NCBI GenBank assembly: GCA_028823415.1
Contig: JAPKBL010000008.1
Location: forward strand, 1 to 64,000
Direction of reading: 5' to 3'
From: Mariniblastus sp.
GTDB taxonomy: Bacteria > Planctomycetota > Planctomycetia > Pirellulales > Pirellulaceae
Length of the DNA: 64,000 bases
Within the stretch, counting starts at the first letter, position 1; each line of letters starts with the position of its first letter. Both the position numbers and the translations under genes were made by a program. The notes beneath the pieces were generated by a model, which ran no database searches, had not been told where the DNA came from, and worked only from the letters and a program-made list of their open reading frames with translations. Shown piece by piece: positions 30,793 to 39,857 of this stretch.

Positions 30793-30863
30793 CCTTTCAG
30801 GAATACCCATCAAATCCTTTTTCGCGTCCCTCCATTGGCCACAGTTAATTAATAGAGTTCATC

Positions 30864-31460
30864 ATGAGAGCATTTACAGAACACACAGGAATTGTTGCGA
30901 CCATGGATCGGTCGAATGTCGACACGGATCAGATCATTCCCAAACAGTTTCTCAAACGCATTGAAAGAACTGGATTTGGGCAATATTTATTTTTTGACTG
31001 GCGTTTCGACGAGCAGGGGAACAAACAACCGGAGTTTGAACTCAATCGGCCCCAGTTCGAAAATGCGTCAGTCCTGGTTGCCCGCAAGAACTTTGGAAAT
31101 GGCTCCAGTCGGGAACACGCCGTTTGGGCGTTAGATGACTTTGGTTTTCGATGCGTAATCGCCGAGTCGTTCGCTGACATTTTCTACAACAACTGCTCCA
31201 AAAATGGCGTTCTTCCCGTTTGCCTGCAACCCGAAGAAGTCGAACTAATTCATAAACTTGTTGCCAAACATGAAGGATTCCAATTGACCATCGACCTAAA
31301 AAAGAAAACGCTCAGCGATGGCAGTCAATTCAATGCCACGTTCGAGATCGACGACTATCGTCGACAGTGTTTCCTAGAAGGGCTCGACCACATCACCCTC
31401 ACGCTTCAGCACCTCGACAAAATCGAAGAATTTGAAAATACCCGGAATATGTATTCCTAG
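30864..31460 (+). CDS. leuD: 3-isopropylmalate dehydratase, small subunit
   Basis: This 198-residue protein is the partner of LeuC. The conserved segments are VATMDRSNVDTDQIIPKQFL, ARKNFGNGSSREHAVWAL, and FGFRCVIAESFADIFYNNC. The length matches LeuD. A short stem, GGTCGCA/TGCGACC (31460-31480), starts at the stop codon. It lacks a T tract, so it is at best a weak end. Confidence 0.98.
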   Translation: MRAFTEHTGIVATMDRSNVDTDQIIPKQFLKRIERTGFGQYLFFDWRFDEQGNKQPEFELNRPQFENASVLVARKNFGNGSSREHAVWALDDFGFRCVIAESFADIFYNNCSKNGVLPVCLQPEEVELIHKLVAKHEGFQLTIDLKKKTLSDGSQFNATFEIDDYRRQCFLEGLDHITLTLQHLDKIEEFENTRNMYS

Positions 31461-31656
31461 GTCGCATTTCATTTGCGACCGCTTCACCACGCCGTTTTAC
31501 CGAAGCATTCCTGCCAAACTTACCCTGTAATGAATTTCACCAACCCAATTCATCGCCGGGATACTGGAAAACGCTTATAAAAATTGTCACAATACACCCA
31601 TGGCAATTCGATCGAACGATCTACCGCCTCGGTCGACAAATCACTTTGAGGAAATA

Positions 31657-32697
31657 ATGAAAACTATTATTGGTTTAACATGCGTGCTACTTGCTGGTTT
31701 TGGAATCGCGATCCCTCAGGATTCCTACGGCCAAGACAAAGTAGAAGTCAAAACGGTGGTTGAACGTCTCAACAACCCATGTGGAATCGCAATTCAACCT
31801 CAAACTGGACACGTTTTTGTTTCAGATAGCGGCGCGCTTCGGGTCATCCGGATCGTCGATGGAAAATCGGAACCCGTCATTACGGGATTCCCAAAAGACC
31901 AGTACGGCAAGGGCCCGATTTACGACATCGGTCCACTTGGACTAGTTTTCATCGACAAAGACACCCTCGTGGTGGGCGGTGGTGGAAAACCAGACGGCGA
32001 GGAAATGCTTCGTGTTTACAAGATTCCCCCCACCGGTGCCGCTCCGATTGACGCTTCTCAAATGCATGGCGAACCACAAATGTTGCCCCCCAATGGAGAG
32101 ATTATTGGCGAAGGGAATTTTTACGGACTGGCCAAAGGTACACAGGGAATCTTCGTGACCTGTAACGGTGATGACGAAAAGGGGTGGATTTCACTTGCCA
32201 AAATCACCGGAGGGAAGATCACTAACTTCGAAAGAAAAATTTCTACCAAAGAAGCAACCAAAGTGGACGCTCCCGTTGCAATCACTGTCAGCCCCGAAGG
32301 TTTTCTCGCGGTGGGCCAAATGGGGGAAATCACTCTCGCCGGTGACAGTCTCCTTACCTTTTATAACGAAAAAGGCGAACAACTCGAAAACTTTAAAACC
32401 GATCTGTTCGACATTACAGGGCTCGCGTATGGCCCGAAACGCGGACGACTGTTTGCAACCGATTTCCGATGGCTCGATACAGACCAAGGCGGCCTCTACA
32501 AAATCATCGCAATCAAAGACAATTTCGAAAAATGTAAGCCTCAAAAAATTGTCAGCCTTAAGAAGCCAACTGCTTTGGCTTTCCATCCCAACGGCGACCT
32601 TTACATAACCCTCGCCGGAAATCCTGTCGAGGGAACTGGCAAACCGGATGGCAAACTCGTTATGATCCAAGGACTCGACGCTGAACCTAAAAAATAA
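31657..32697 (+). CDS. Secreted beta-propeller-like protein
   Basis: I use the ATG at 31657 because GAGGAAATA lies upstream and the product begins MKTIIGLTCVLLAGFGIAIP, a Sec signal; the open frame starts 19 codons earlier. The 346-residue precursor has repeated segments of the kind NNPCGIAIQPQTGHVFVSDS, YDIGPLGLVF and PTALAFHPNGDLYITLAGNP, spaced as in NHL or SMP-30-like propellers. The protein is probably periplasmic and may bind a sugar or lactone, but no catalytic residues are certain. It sits just downstream of leuD, with no clear functional link. Confidence 0.75.
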   Translation: MKTIIGLTCVLLAGFGIAIPQDSYGQDKVEVKTVVERLNNPCGIAIQPQTGHVFVSDSGALRVIRIVDGKSEPVITGFPKDQYGKGPIYDIGPLGLVFIDKDTLVVGGGGKPDGEEMLRVYKIPPTGAAPIDASQMHGEPQMLPPNGEIIGEGNFYGLAKGTQGIFVTCNGDDEKGWISLAKITGGKITNFERKISTKEATKVDAPVAITVSPEGFLAVGQMGEITLAGDSLLTFYNEKGEQLENFKTDLFDITGLAYGPKRGRLFATDFRWLDTDQGGLYKIIAIKDNFEKCKPQKIVSLKKPTALAFHPNGDLYITLAGNPVEGTGKPDGKLVMIQGLDAEPKK

Positions 32698-32814
32698 ACA
32701 TGACAAGACTTCTCTTCCGAGCGAGTAACATTGTAAAGAAGCGAACTCCAGTAATTCAAAGAGGATCAGCTAATCCTGATTCCTAAACCCTCTACAAAAA
32801 AAGAAGGAGACATC

Positions 32815-33384
32815 TTGGGCGCATCACACTTAGTTCGCATCGGTTTAATGGGGGTCGTCAGAAATCTAGACTCTGCTGATTTCAATCAATATCCGCGCGA
32901 CACACGGGTGATTTGCCGAACGGACCGAGGCCTCGAACAGGGAACAATTATCTGCCCCATTGAAAATGAATTCGGAGATCGGGCAGAACAAACGAATCAG
33001 ATACTCGAAGGCGAAATTCTTCGGAAAATTACTCCCGATGACAACATGATTTTGAAGCGCCTCGAAAAACATCGCGACAAGGCATTTCTGGCATGCCAAC
33101 AAATCATTATTGACCGAGATTTACCTGGAATTCTCGTCGATGTTGAGCACCTCTTCGATGGCGAGTCGGTGTTTTTCTATTTCCTGGGTGAGGTCGACAA
33201 CCGACTCGAATCCATCACCGAAGAGTTAGCAACGACTTACGAACGGCGAGTGCGATTTAAAAAATTTGCAGAGACACTTGCCAACGGTTGTGGGCCCGAA
33301 TGCGGGACGGGCGATAGCAAGTGTTCTACCGGAGGATGCAAATCGTGCGCGCTCTCAGGGGGTTGCGGTTCAAAAAATAAGTGA
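32815..33384 (+). CDS. PSP1-domain protein with Cys-rich C-terminus
   Basis: The TTG at 32815 is preceded by AAGGAG at six bases, so I accept it as the start. The 189-residue protein matches the PSP1/YaaT domain: TRVICRTDRGLEQGTIICPI, EILRKITPDD, IIIDRDLPGILVDVEHLFDG and FYFLGEVDNR. The last 33 residues hold six cysteines (NGCGPECG, SKCSTGGCKSC, GGCG), fewer and differently spaced than the Cys-rich tail of Bacillus YaaT. YaaT forms the Y-complex that helps RNase Y. The tail may bind an iron-sulfur cluster or zinc. Function in planctomycetes is unknown. Confidence 0.82.
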   Translation: MGASHLVRIGLMGVVRNLDSADFNQYPRDTRVICRTDRGLEQGTIICPIENEFGDRAEQTNQILEGEILRKITPDDNMILKRLEKHRDKAFLACQQIIIDRDLPGILVDVEHLFDGESVFFYFLGEVDNRLESITEELATTYERRVRFKKFAETLANGCGPECGTGDSKCSTGGCKSCALSGGCGSKNK

Positions 33385-33603
33385 ACCCAACGTCAACAGT
33401 CTACTGCCGCCAACCGCACTCTAAATCTGCGCCTGTTTCGAGCCGCTGAAATTCCTGGAATCGTCCCATTCCTCAGCCCGAAGCGAAATAATTTCTGTCC
33501 CCCCTAAAAACAACGGGGAAAACCCTTTCCCATCCAAAATTGACTGAAAAAACAGGAGATTATTGGCAAAGATTCTCGGTTCACTAACGAATAGTGAATT
33601 GAA

Positions 33604-34062
33604 ATGGAAAAGAAAAATAATGGAATCGAACCACAAAATCCAACGAACGCCAATTCACGTCTGATTGGCGGCTTTCGCCTAAGGTCCCTCCGAAAGCTGA
33701 TTGCGATCGTGGCCGCCTCGACGGCAATCATCGTGATCAACTCAAGTGCCTGCTTCGCGGCCCAATCCATTGAAAAGAATACCCAGCCGGCATCGTCGGT
33801 TGTCGTAGAAATCGACCAGACCGCTCACCCAGTCCCGAATTCAAAATTCGACCTGTCAGATTACTCTTTCTTCATCGCAACTGCAGTGTTGATACCTGCG
33901 ACGGTCTTGTTAATCTACAGCCTGTTGACTCGGGGTAAAATTGGCACCGGCTGGAAAGCGATCTGCCTCGCTGCCATGGTGGCAACGCTTTTATCTCGCC
34001 TCGCGATTTCGATTTTCTGCGAGATCACCAGCGCCAACGGCATTCAAGATTGGGACGGTTAA
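33604..34062 (+). CDS. Hypothetical membrane protein
   Basis: This 152-residue frame has a basic N-terminus, a hydrophobic segment at about 30-53 (ending ACFAAQ, perhaps a signal) and two further spans at about 88-108 and 118-138. No motif is recognised and no strong ribosome site precedes the ATG. Its last bases overlap the convergent unknown gene at 34059. It has the plausible composition of a real membrane protein, but with only modest support. Confidence 0.5.
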   Translation: MEKKNNGIEPQNPTNANSRLIGGFRLRSLRKLIAIVAASTAIIVINSSACFAAQSIEKNTQPASSVVVEIDQTAHPVPNSKFDLSDYSFFIATAVLIPATVLLIYSLLTRGKIGTGWKAICLAAMVATLLSRLAISIFCEITSANGIQDWDG

Positions 34063-35132
34063 TGGGCATCATCGTTTGGTGCAGGATCAAACCAGGCTCT
34101 CATGCCTTGCCATACACGACCTGCCATTTTGCCGGAGAAAATATCTTCGGTCACGGTCGGTCGATCCGACGAAAAGTTGTACCAAACGGCATCGACGTAA
34201 GGACGGCAAGAATCTGAAAGCATGACATAGATTCCGCGATTCATGATTTCGTCCAACCCCTCGCGATAGTGATCAATCAAATGCTCGTCGAGGACACCTC
34301 CCGTCACCCGAATCGTCGTCAGCGCCCCTTGGCTCACGGTCGACACGTGACCCAGCGCGTAAAGCGTCATCGCACTCGACACTTCAAATAGATTCACCTC
34401 TTCGCGGGCTGCCATTGCCTGCATATCTTCCCACATTTTGGCGATCTCAGATTGTGGGATTAACAGAGTAGGATCAATCTTTAAAATATTTTCGGTCGTT
34501 TTATCGATCGTCTCGCGAAGACCGTCAACGCTCAGTGGCGGCGTATCCAAAACATCCGCTGAATCGCCTGTCGCGATACTCACTGCATCGAGAAGTTCGG
34601 CTGTACTACCGATTACCGAGTCCTTCGAAATAATGCCCTCACGTTTCAATTCATCTGTCAACTCATTGAGATAGACTTTTGACCCATAAGCAACATCACT
34701 CACGATTGCGAGTACCGTAAGTGGAGAAACGTGAAGAGTAGCCATTCCCGCGAGGTCAACAAAAGTACTGACAGTTTTCTTGGCGACATAATTCTCAACC
34801 ACCGGGTCTTTATCGGCAGTTGTTCCTTTTTTAACTCCGCCAATATCATTGGCCAACATATCAAGCATCTGTTGGACAAATGAATCGTACGTCTTAGAGT
34901 CTTGAAAGGCCTGCGGCACTAGCAGAGACGCTGATTCATGAATGGCTCCGCTCACCATCGCTGCTGTGCTCCGCACTGCTCTCTCAGGAAGGGAAGCACC
35001 GAACATCAGGTAACGATACACTTGATCAAATGGTGGCTCATCGCCCAACAGACCTTTTCGCACCGCAGCCTCACTCTTGAGTGTTTCGGAGCACTCTCCA
35101 TCCCGATCGTCTGATTCACTTTTTATCGTCAT
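34059..35132 (-). CDS. Conserved protein of unknown function
   Basis: This 357-residue soluble, mostly helical protein opens with a charged, low-complexity tail (about 1-32). A central segment has FVDLAGMATLHVSPLTVLAI, possibly membrane-associated, and YGSKVYLNELTDELKREGII. The C-terminal half has LFEVSSAMTLYALGHVSTVS and EDIFSGKMAGRVWQGMRAWF. I recall nothing with a function. No catalytic motif or signal is seen. The composition and length say it is a real gene. It is transcribed divergently from map, 146 bases away. Confidence 0.6.
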   Translation of the reverse strand: MTIKSESDDRDGECSETLKSEAAVRKGLLGDEPPFDQVYRYLMFGASLPERAVRSTAAMVSGAIHESASLLVPQAFQDSKTYDSFVQQMLDMLANDIGGVKKGTTADKDPVVENYVAKKTVSTFVDLAGMATLHVSPLTVLAIVSDVAYGSKVYLNELTDELKREGIISKDSVIGSTAELLDAVSIATGDSADVLDTPPLSVDGLRETIDKTTENILKIDPTLLIPQSEIAKMWEDMQAMAAREEVNLFEVSSAMTLYALGHVSTVSQGALTTIRVTGGVLDEHLIDHYREGLDEIMNRGIYVMLSDSCRPYVDAVWYNFSSDRPTVTEDIFSGKMAGRVWQGMRAWFDPAPNDDAH

Positions 35133-35278
35133 CGCATAACCTACTCAGTATCCTGATTGATTTTGACTAAAAAAATCAATTCACAAAAATTATAAATGCC
35201 AACCGATTGCGGTACGCCCCAGCAATAATATGATTAACTGACTCCACGAACAACTATTTTCTAAATACCCATCTGTTA

Positions 35279-36133
35279 ATGAACTCAATTAAACGCGAAC
35301 TTCGCTCACCTCGTGAAATCAGAAAAATGCGAACCGCTGGATTAGTTGTCTGGCTGGCCCATCAAAAAGCCGCCCAGACTCTCCAGCCGGGAATCACAAC
35401 GGCTGCAATTAATGAAGTTTATAGAGACATATTTTCCGAATACAACGCGGAACCCCTGTTCCTAGGTTACGGCGGGCGTCCCGGGATTGACGCCTTTCCG
35501 GCGGAATCCTGCATTTCAATCAATGACGAGGTGGTTCATGGAATTCCCGGAGATCGAATCATCGTCGAAGGCGATATCGTATCTGTCGACACAGGCTGTC
35601 GGATCGCTGGCTGGTGCGGTGACGCTGCAGTCACCCATGCCGTTGGCAATATTTCAAAAGAATCCCGACGTCTTCTGGAAATCACCAATGGTGTCTTGAA
35701 TCTTGCAATTGAATTGATGGGTCAAAAAACGCTATGGAGTGAAGTCTGTAAACCGATGGAGGATTACGTACGTGACGCCGGGTTCTTTGTGGTGGAGGAC
35801 ATGGTGGGGCACGGCATCGGCAAAGAACTCCACGAACCCCCGCAAGTCCCCAACTACTACAACCAATCAATCATGCAGTCCGAAGACTTTGAATTAAAAC
35901 CGGGGGCCGTAATCGCCGTTGAACCCATGGTGAATGTTGGAACTCAAGAGCTTGAGACGCTGGCAGATGGCTGGACAGTGGTCACTGAGAATCGCAAGAA
36001 CAGCGCTCACTTCGAACACACACTCGCGATCACCAAAGACGGCCCGGTTCGCTTAACAGGACCACCCAACGACGAAGAACTCACCCGATTGCCAGAGTGG
36101 GTTCAGGATAAATCAAAGTGGGTGACTTGGTAA
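35279..36133 (+). CDS. map: Methionine aminopeptidase, type I
   Basis: This 284-residue enzyme removes the N-terminal Met from nascent proteins. The five metal ligands fit the family: Asp in SVDTGC, Asp in WCGDAAVTH, His in GHGIGKELHEPP, Glu in AVEPMVNVG and Glu in HFEHTLAIT. The pseudo-start LRSPREIRKMRTAG and FLGYGGRPG are typical. It extends about 30 residues beyond the usual C-terminus (GPPNDEELTRLPEW). It has no partner gene near it. Confidence 0.95.
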   Translation: MNSIKRELRSPREIRKMRTAGLVVWLAHQKAAQTLQPGITTAAINEVYRDIFSEYNAEPLFLGYGGRPGIDAFPAESCISINDEVVHGIPGDRIIVEGDIVSVDTGCRIAGWCGDAAVTHAVGNISKESRRLLEITNGVLNLAIELMGQKTLWSEVCKPMEDYVRDAGFFVVEDMVGHGIGKELHEPPQVPNYYNQSIMQSEDFELKPGAVIAVEPMVNVGTQELETLADGWTVVTENRKNSAHFEHTLAITKDGPVRLTGPPNDEELTRLPEWVQDKSKWVTW

Positions 36134-36167
36134 CAAACCACCGCGCTGGCGAAGCAAATCTTATGAC

Positions 36168-37346
36168 TCACTTACCGGTCGGAATATTCGATTCGTTTTC
36201 AGGTTTTTCCGGCTGTGATTTTGGCGTTGTTGCGCTTTGCAAGTAAGGTTCACTTTTTTCGTACATCATGAGCCGTGCCTGAAACGGTTTCGCGGTAACT
36301 TCTTCCTCCGCTCCTACTAACCCAATTACTTTCTGCTGCGTCGCCATCGCCGCATCAAAGTCACCCTTTGCTGCCTCGCAAGCTGCTAATGTATCAAGAT
36401 TAATTGCAGTGTCTCCGCCAAGGGCAACCGCTTTTTGCGCCATCGTCATCGCAACGTCGAGGTCTCGCGATTCCTTTTCAGGGCAAGTCGCAAGGATCCA
36501 GGCAAGCCGCTGACATGCGACTGCCGATTCTTTTAACCCATTCGCCGTTCGATAATCGTCGGCACTCTCCTGCCATCGCCCCATTTCCTGAAACAAGTCA
36601 CCACGATTTACCAGGGCTTCGCCGCTCTGCGGCTGCAACTTGATCACAGTTTCAAAATCATCAAGCGCCTCTGGAAGACTCCCCAAAGAATGCAACGACA
36701 GCCCACGCCCGGTAATCGCCTGGGCATCATCCGAGTTCAACCGGATCGCGACATTATAATCCTCGACGGCATAATCGAATTTCCCGAATTGATATAGAAC
36801 TTCAGCGCGATTAAACCAACCACTGGCAACATCTGGCTTGAGCTTAATAACACTTGTGAAATCAGCAAGCGCCTTCTCGTAGTTCTCGTTAGCAACGCAG
36901 GCAATCCCGCGGGACATCCACGATCGATATCTCTCGGGTGCGGCGATAATCGCCGCATCAAAATCCTCCAATGCTTTCGCCATGGCGGATTGATGTTGCT
37001 GATTCCCGATGCGTTGTAGCTGCATCGCCATCTCATAGTGGCGTTCGCCTCGCCGATTCAACCCCCAGCCTGTAAGGGAAACAACATACTTTCGGTTTTC
37101 ACCGGACAACTCGACCTTTAATGCGTTTTCACATTGCCCCAGAAAATCCGTCAGTTCTTTGGTCGTTTTCACCGTTTTCGTTGCATCGTATATCGCCCGC
37201 ACCACCTTATTCTGGTCGAGCGGTTCCGATTTATTTTCCTCTTGCGCGACCCCCAGGGACGCCAACGAAAATACAACTGCCAGAATACTAGAGACCGCGA
37301 AAAATAAACGCAAGATTTTAATTGAGTTGTGCTGCTGAGTCGGCAT
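36168..37346 (-). CDS. Secreted TPR-repeat protein
   Basis: Two ATGs lie together; I use the one at 37346, because a GGAGGG site sits six bases from it. The precursor of 392 residues has a signal (LRLFFAVSSILAVVFSLASL). Tetratricopeptide repeats run from about 105 to 330, with repeat cores such as YRSWMSRGIACVANENYEKA and ASGWFNRAEVLYQFGKFDYA. The proteins of this class act as periplasmic scaffolds. The last 35 residues are Pro/Lys-rich. Function cannot be read further. It ends convergently with map. Confidence 0.82.
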   Translation of the reverse strand: MPTQQHNSIKILRLFFAVSSILAVVFSLASLGVAQEENKSEPLDQNKVVRAIYDATKTVKTTKELTDFLGQCENALKVELSGENRKYVVSLTGWGLNRRGERHYEMAMQLQRIGNQQHQSAMAKALEDFDAAIIAAPERYRSWMSRGIACVANENYEKALADFTSVIKLKPDVASGWFNRAEVLYQFGKFDYAVEDYNVAIRLNSDDAQAITGRGLSLHSLGSLPEALDDFETVIKLQPQSGEALVNRGDLFQEMGRWQESADDYRTANGLKESAVACQRLAWILATCPEKESRDLDVAMTMAQKAVALGGDTAINLDTLAACEAAKGDFDAAMATQQKVIGLVGAEEEVTAKPFQARLMMYEKSEPYLQSATTPKSQPEKPENESNIPTGK

Positions 37347-37429
37347 CATGATCCCTCCGTGGAATGTGTGATAAGAAATTTTTGCGAGTCGAAAAATTCG
37401 CCCTATGTCTTCTCTCGTGGTTATAAATA

Positions 37430-38857
37430 CTACGCCTGAGGCTCTGTCATCCTCATTGCGTCAAGCGCTTCCTCCAGTGTATCCAAAGGAAGTATTTCCT
37501 GTTCAATACATAGCTCTCTAATTGTCTTGCCCGTTTTAAATGCTTCCTTCGCAAGTTTGGAAGCCCGCTCGTATCCGATGTGTGGATTTAGACTCGTGCA
37601 CATGGAAAGACTCTTTTCAACGAATGACTCGCAAGCTTCGATATTAGCCTCCATATCCGCCGCGCAAAATTCTACGAACGCGTTGATCCCGCGGGAAAGC
37701 AGATGAACACTTTCCAAAGTCGTTTGGCACATAACCGGCATCATGATATTCAACTGAAACTGTCCGCCACTGGCACCACTAATTGTAATCGTTTGGTCAT
37801 TCCCCATGACGCGGGCAGCTACCTGCATCATACTTTCACACAAGACTGGGTTTACCTTACCAGGCATGATCGAACTTCCCGGTTGTCTCGTGGGCAACGC
37901 CAATTCATAAAAACCGCAACGTGGCCCTGAGCCCAGCCACCGAATGTTGTTAGTTACATTAAACAGAGTCGAGGCGATTGTTTTTAAATGGCCGTGACAA
38001 TCCACTAAACCATCTCGCTGGGCATTCGCTTCAAAATGATTGACCGCCTCAACAAAAGCGATGCCTGTTGTCGATGCCAACTCTGCGGCAACCCGTTTTC
38101 CAAACTCAGGGTGTGTGTTGATGCCTGAACCAACGGCAGTGCCACCAACGGGTAATTCACATACCGCTTCAACTGCCTGTCGCGCCCGCTTGATCGACAA
38201 CTCTAGCTGCCGAGCCATGCCACCGATCTCCTGCCCCAATCGCAGCGGCGTCGCATCCATTAAATGTGTTCGGCCAATTTTAATGACTTGATCCCACTGA
38301 ACCGATTTCTCGTCCAATGTCTTTTTAAAATACTCTAAAGCTGGAATCAACGAATGTGTGATTTCCATCGCCACTGCTACATGAATCGCAGTCGGAAACG
38401 TATCGTTTGTGCTCTGCCCCATGTTAACGTGGTCATTCGGGTGAATCGGCTTTTCAGAAGTGAATCGATCCCCGCCAGCGATCTCAATCGCGCGATTTGA
38501 AATCACTTCGTTAACATTCATGTTGCTCGAAGTGCCCGAACCCGTTTGAAACACGTCAACTGGAAACTGATCATCCAACTTGCCGACAACAACATCCTGA
38601 CAAGCGGCTAACATCGCCGAGACCTGATCATCGCTCAATGGATTGGTACCCGTTCCCGTCAGTTTATGAAGGTCTCGGTTCGCAATCCCGCAAGCTGATT
38701 TGACCCGCCCCATCGCGTGGATCATTGCTGGTGGCAAACGCCAACCAGAAACTGGAAAATTTTCTACCGCACGCTGGGTCTGAGCACCATAATACGCCTC
38801 GGCGGGAACCATGATGGTTCCCATTGAATCCTGTTCCGCCCTCAAATCGTCCGCCAT
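37430..38857 (-). CDS. fumC: Fumarate hydratase, class II
   Basis: This 475-residue protein is a class II fumarase in the TCA cycle. It has the superfamily signature GSSIMPGKVNPVLCES, plus SSNMNVNEVISNRA, GQSTNDTFPTAIHVA, GRTHLMDATPLRLGQE and GGTAVGSGINTHPEF, which form the composite active site. It reversibly hydrates fumarate to malate. It belongs to the aspartase/fumarase superfamily; an aspartase is less likely from the GTAVGSGIN segment. The gene stands alone. Confidence 0.96.
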   Translation of the reverse strand: MADDLRAEQDSMGTIMVPAEAYYGAQTQRAVENFPVSGWRLPPAMIHAMGRVKSACGIANRDLHKLTGTGTNPLSDDQVSAMLAACQDVVVGKLDDQFPVDVFQTGSGTSSNMNVNEVISNRAIEIAGGDRFTSEKPIHPNDHVNMGQSTNDTFPTAIHVAVAMEITHSLIPALEYFKKTLDEKSVQWDQVIKIGRTHLMDATPLRLGQEIGGMARQLELSIKRARQAVEAVCELPVGGTAVGSGINTHPEFGKRVAAELASTTGIAFVEAVNHFEANAQRDGLVDCHGHLKTIASTLFNVTNNIRWLGSGPRCGFYELALPTRQPGSSIMPGKVNPVLCESMMQVAARVMGNDQTITISGASGGQFQLNIMMPVMCQTTLESVHLLSRGINAFVEFCAADMEANIEACESFVEKSLSMCTSLNPHIGYERASKLAKEAFKTGKTIRELCIEQEILPLDTLEEALDAMRMTEPQA

Positions 38858-39163
38858 GATGTGGTCTTTCTCAATGTCGCATTAATATTTTTAAAACTTC
38901 GCGGTAAGATGGTGCGGGTGAATGGTTCGGGTGATTTTGAAAAATCGACGGGTTCCTTAAAATCAGGCAATCACGCTCGCTATTCAAAACTACAACCCCC
39001 CGATACGTCACCGCAAATCGTTTTGGATTTCCACTATCATATCGTTTTCACAAACTCGTAGAACCTCGGTTTTGGTTTTCTCGTGTCGATTGTGGTTTTA
39101 ACCGGCTAGAATACCATTTCCGATTCGACTCAACCGCTATCACTTCCACTCAAGGCCAATCAC
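38858..39163. other. Intergenic region between divergent fumC and pdxH
   Basis: These 306 bases must contain both promoters. I see no further gene or strong repeat. Confidence 0.4.
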
Positions 39164-39805
39164 ATGGACTTTCAGGCAATCCGTAAAGAATACGAGAACC
39201 AGGGCATCCTCGATTCCGAGCTGACCCCCAATCCAATGCCCTTGTTTCGACAGTGGTACAACCTCGCGGTTGAAAATTGCCCCGGGCCGTGGTTTGAGCC
39301 CAATGCAATGTCTCTCGCAACATCCGACCTCAACGGTAACGTGACCAACCGAATCGTCCTCCTCAAGCAGATCGAGGACGACACCATCAGCTTTTTCACA
39401 AATTACGAGTCGGAAAAAGGTCGCCAATTAAGCGAAAACCCCCAAGCCTCCGTCGTTTTTAATTGGCCTTATCTGGGAAGGCAGATACGCATTGGTGGAA
39501 CCGTTGCACGGACGAGTCGGCAAATTTCTGAGACTTACTTCCATTCCCGTCCACGCGGTTCGCAGATTGGCGCCGCTGCTTCGCTGCAATCTTCCATCGT
39601 CTCATCTAGAAAGGAACTTGACGAACGTCAATCCGCGCTCCAAGACAAACACCGCGATCAAGTTATTCCGCTACCGGATAACTGGGGGGGATACAATATC
39701 ACGCCCTCCCAAATTGAATTCTGGCAAGGGAGACTAGACAGAATGCATGATCGGATTCTTTACAGGGAAGATAACGGATGGACCACCGTTCGATTATCTC
39801 CATGA
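39164..39805 (+). CDS. pdxH: Pyridoxamine/pyridoxine 5'-phosphate oxidase
   Basis: This 213-residue FMN enzyme makes pyridoxal 5'-phosphate. Conserved blocks are EPNAMSLATSD, NRIVLLKQIEDDTISFFTNY, SEKGRQLSENPQASVVFNW, RQIRIGGTVARTS, YFHSRPRGSQIGAAAS, and the C-terminal GGYNITPSQIEFWQGRLDR. The length is standard. Its stop is about 50 bases from the convergent glycosyltransferase gene. Confidence 0.98.
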   Translation: MDFQAIRKEYENQGILDSELTPNPMPLFRQWYNLAVENCPGPWFEPNAMSLATSDLNGNVTNRIVLLKQIEDDTISFFTNYESEKGRQLSENPQASVVFNWPYLGRQIRIGGTVARTSRQISETYFHSRPRGSQIGAAASLQSSIVSSRKELDERQSALQDKHRDQVIPLPDNWGGYNITPSQIEFWQGRLDRMHDRILYREDNGWTTVRLSP

Positions 39806-39857
39806 GTTAAACGATTTGCTGAGTGACAATCGACCGAGAGTACAGAAAATCCTGCCT

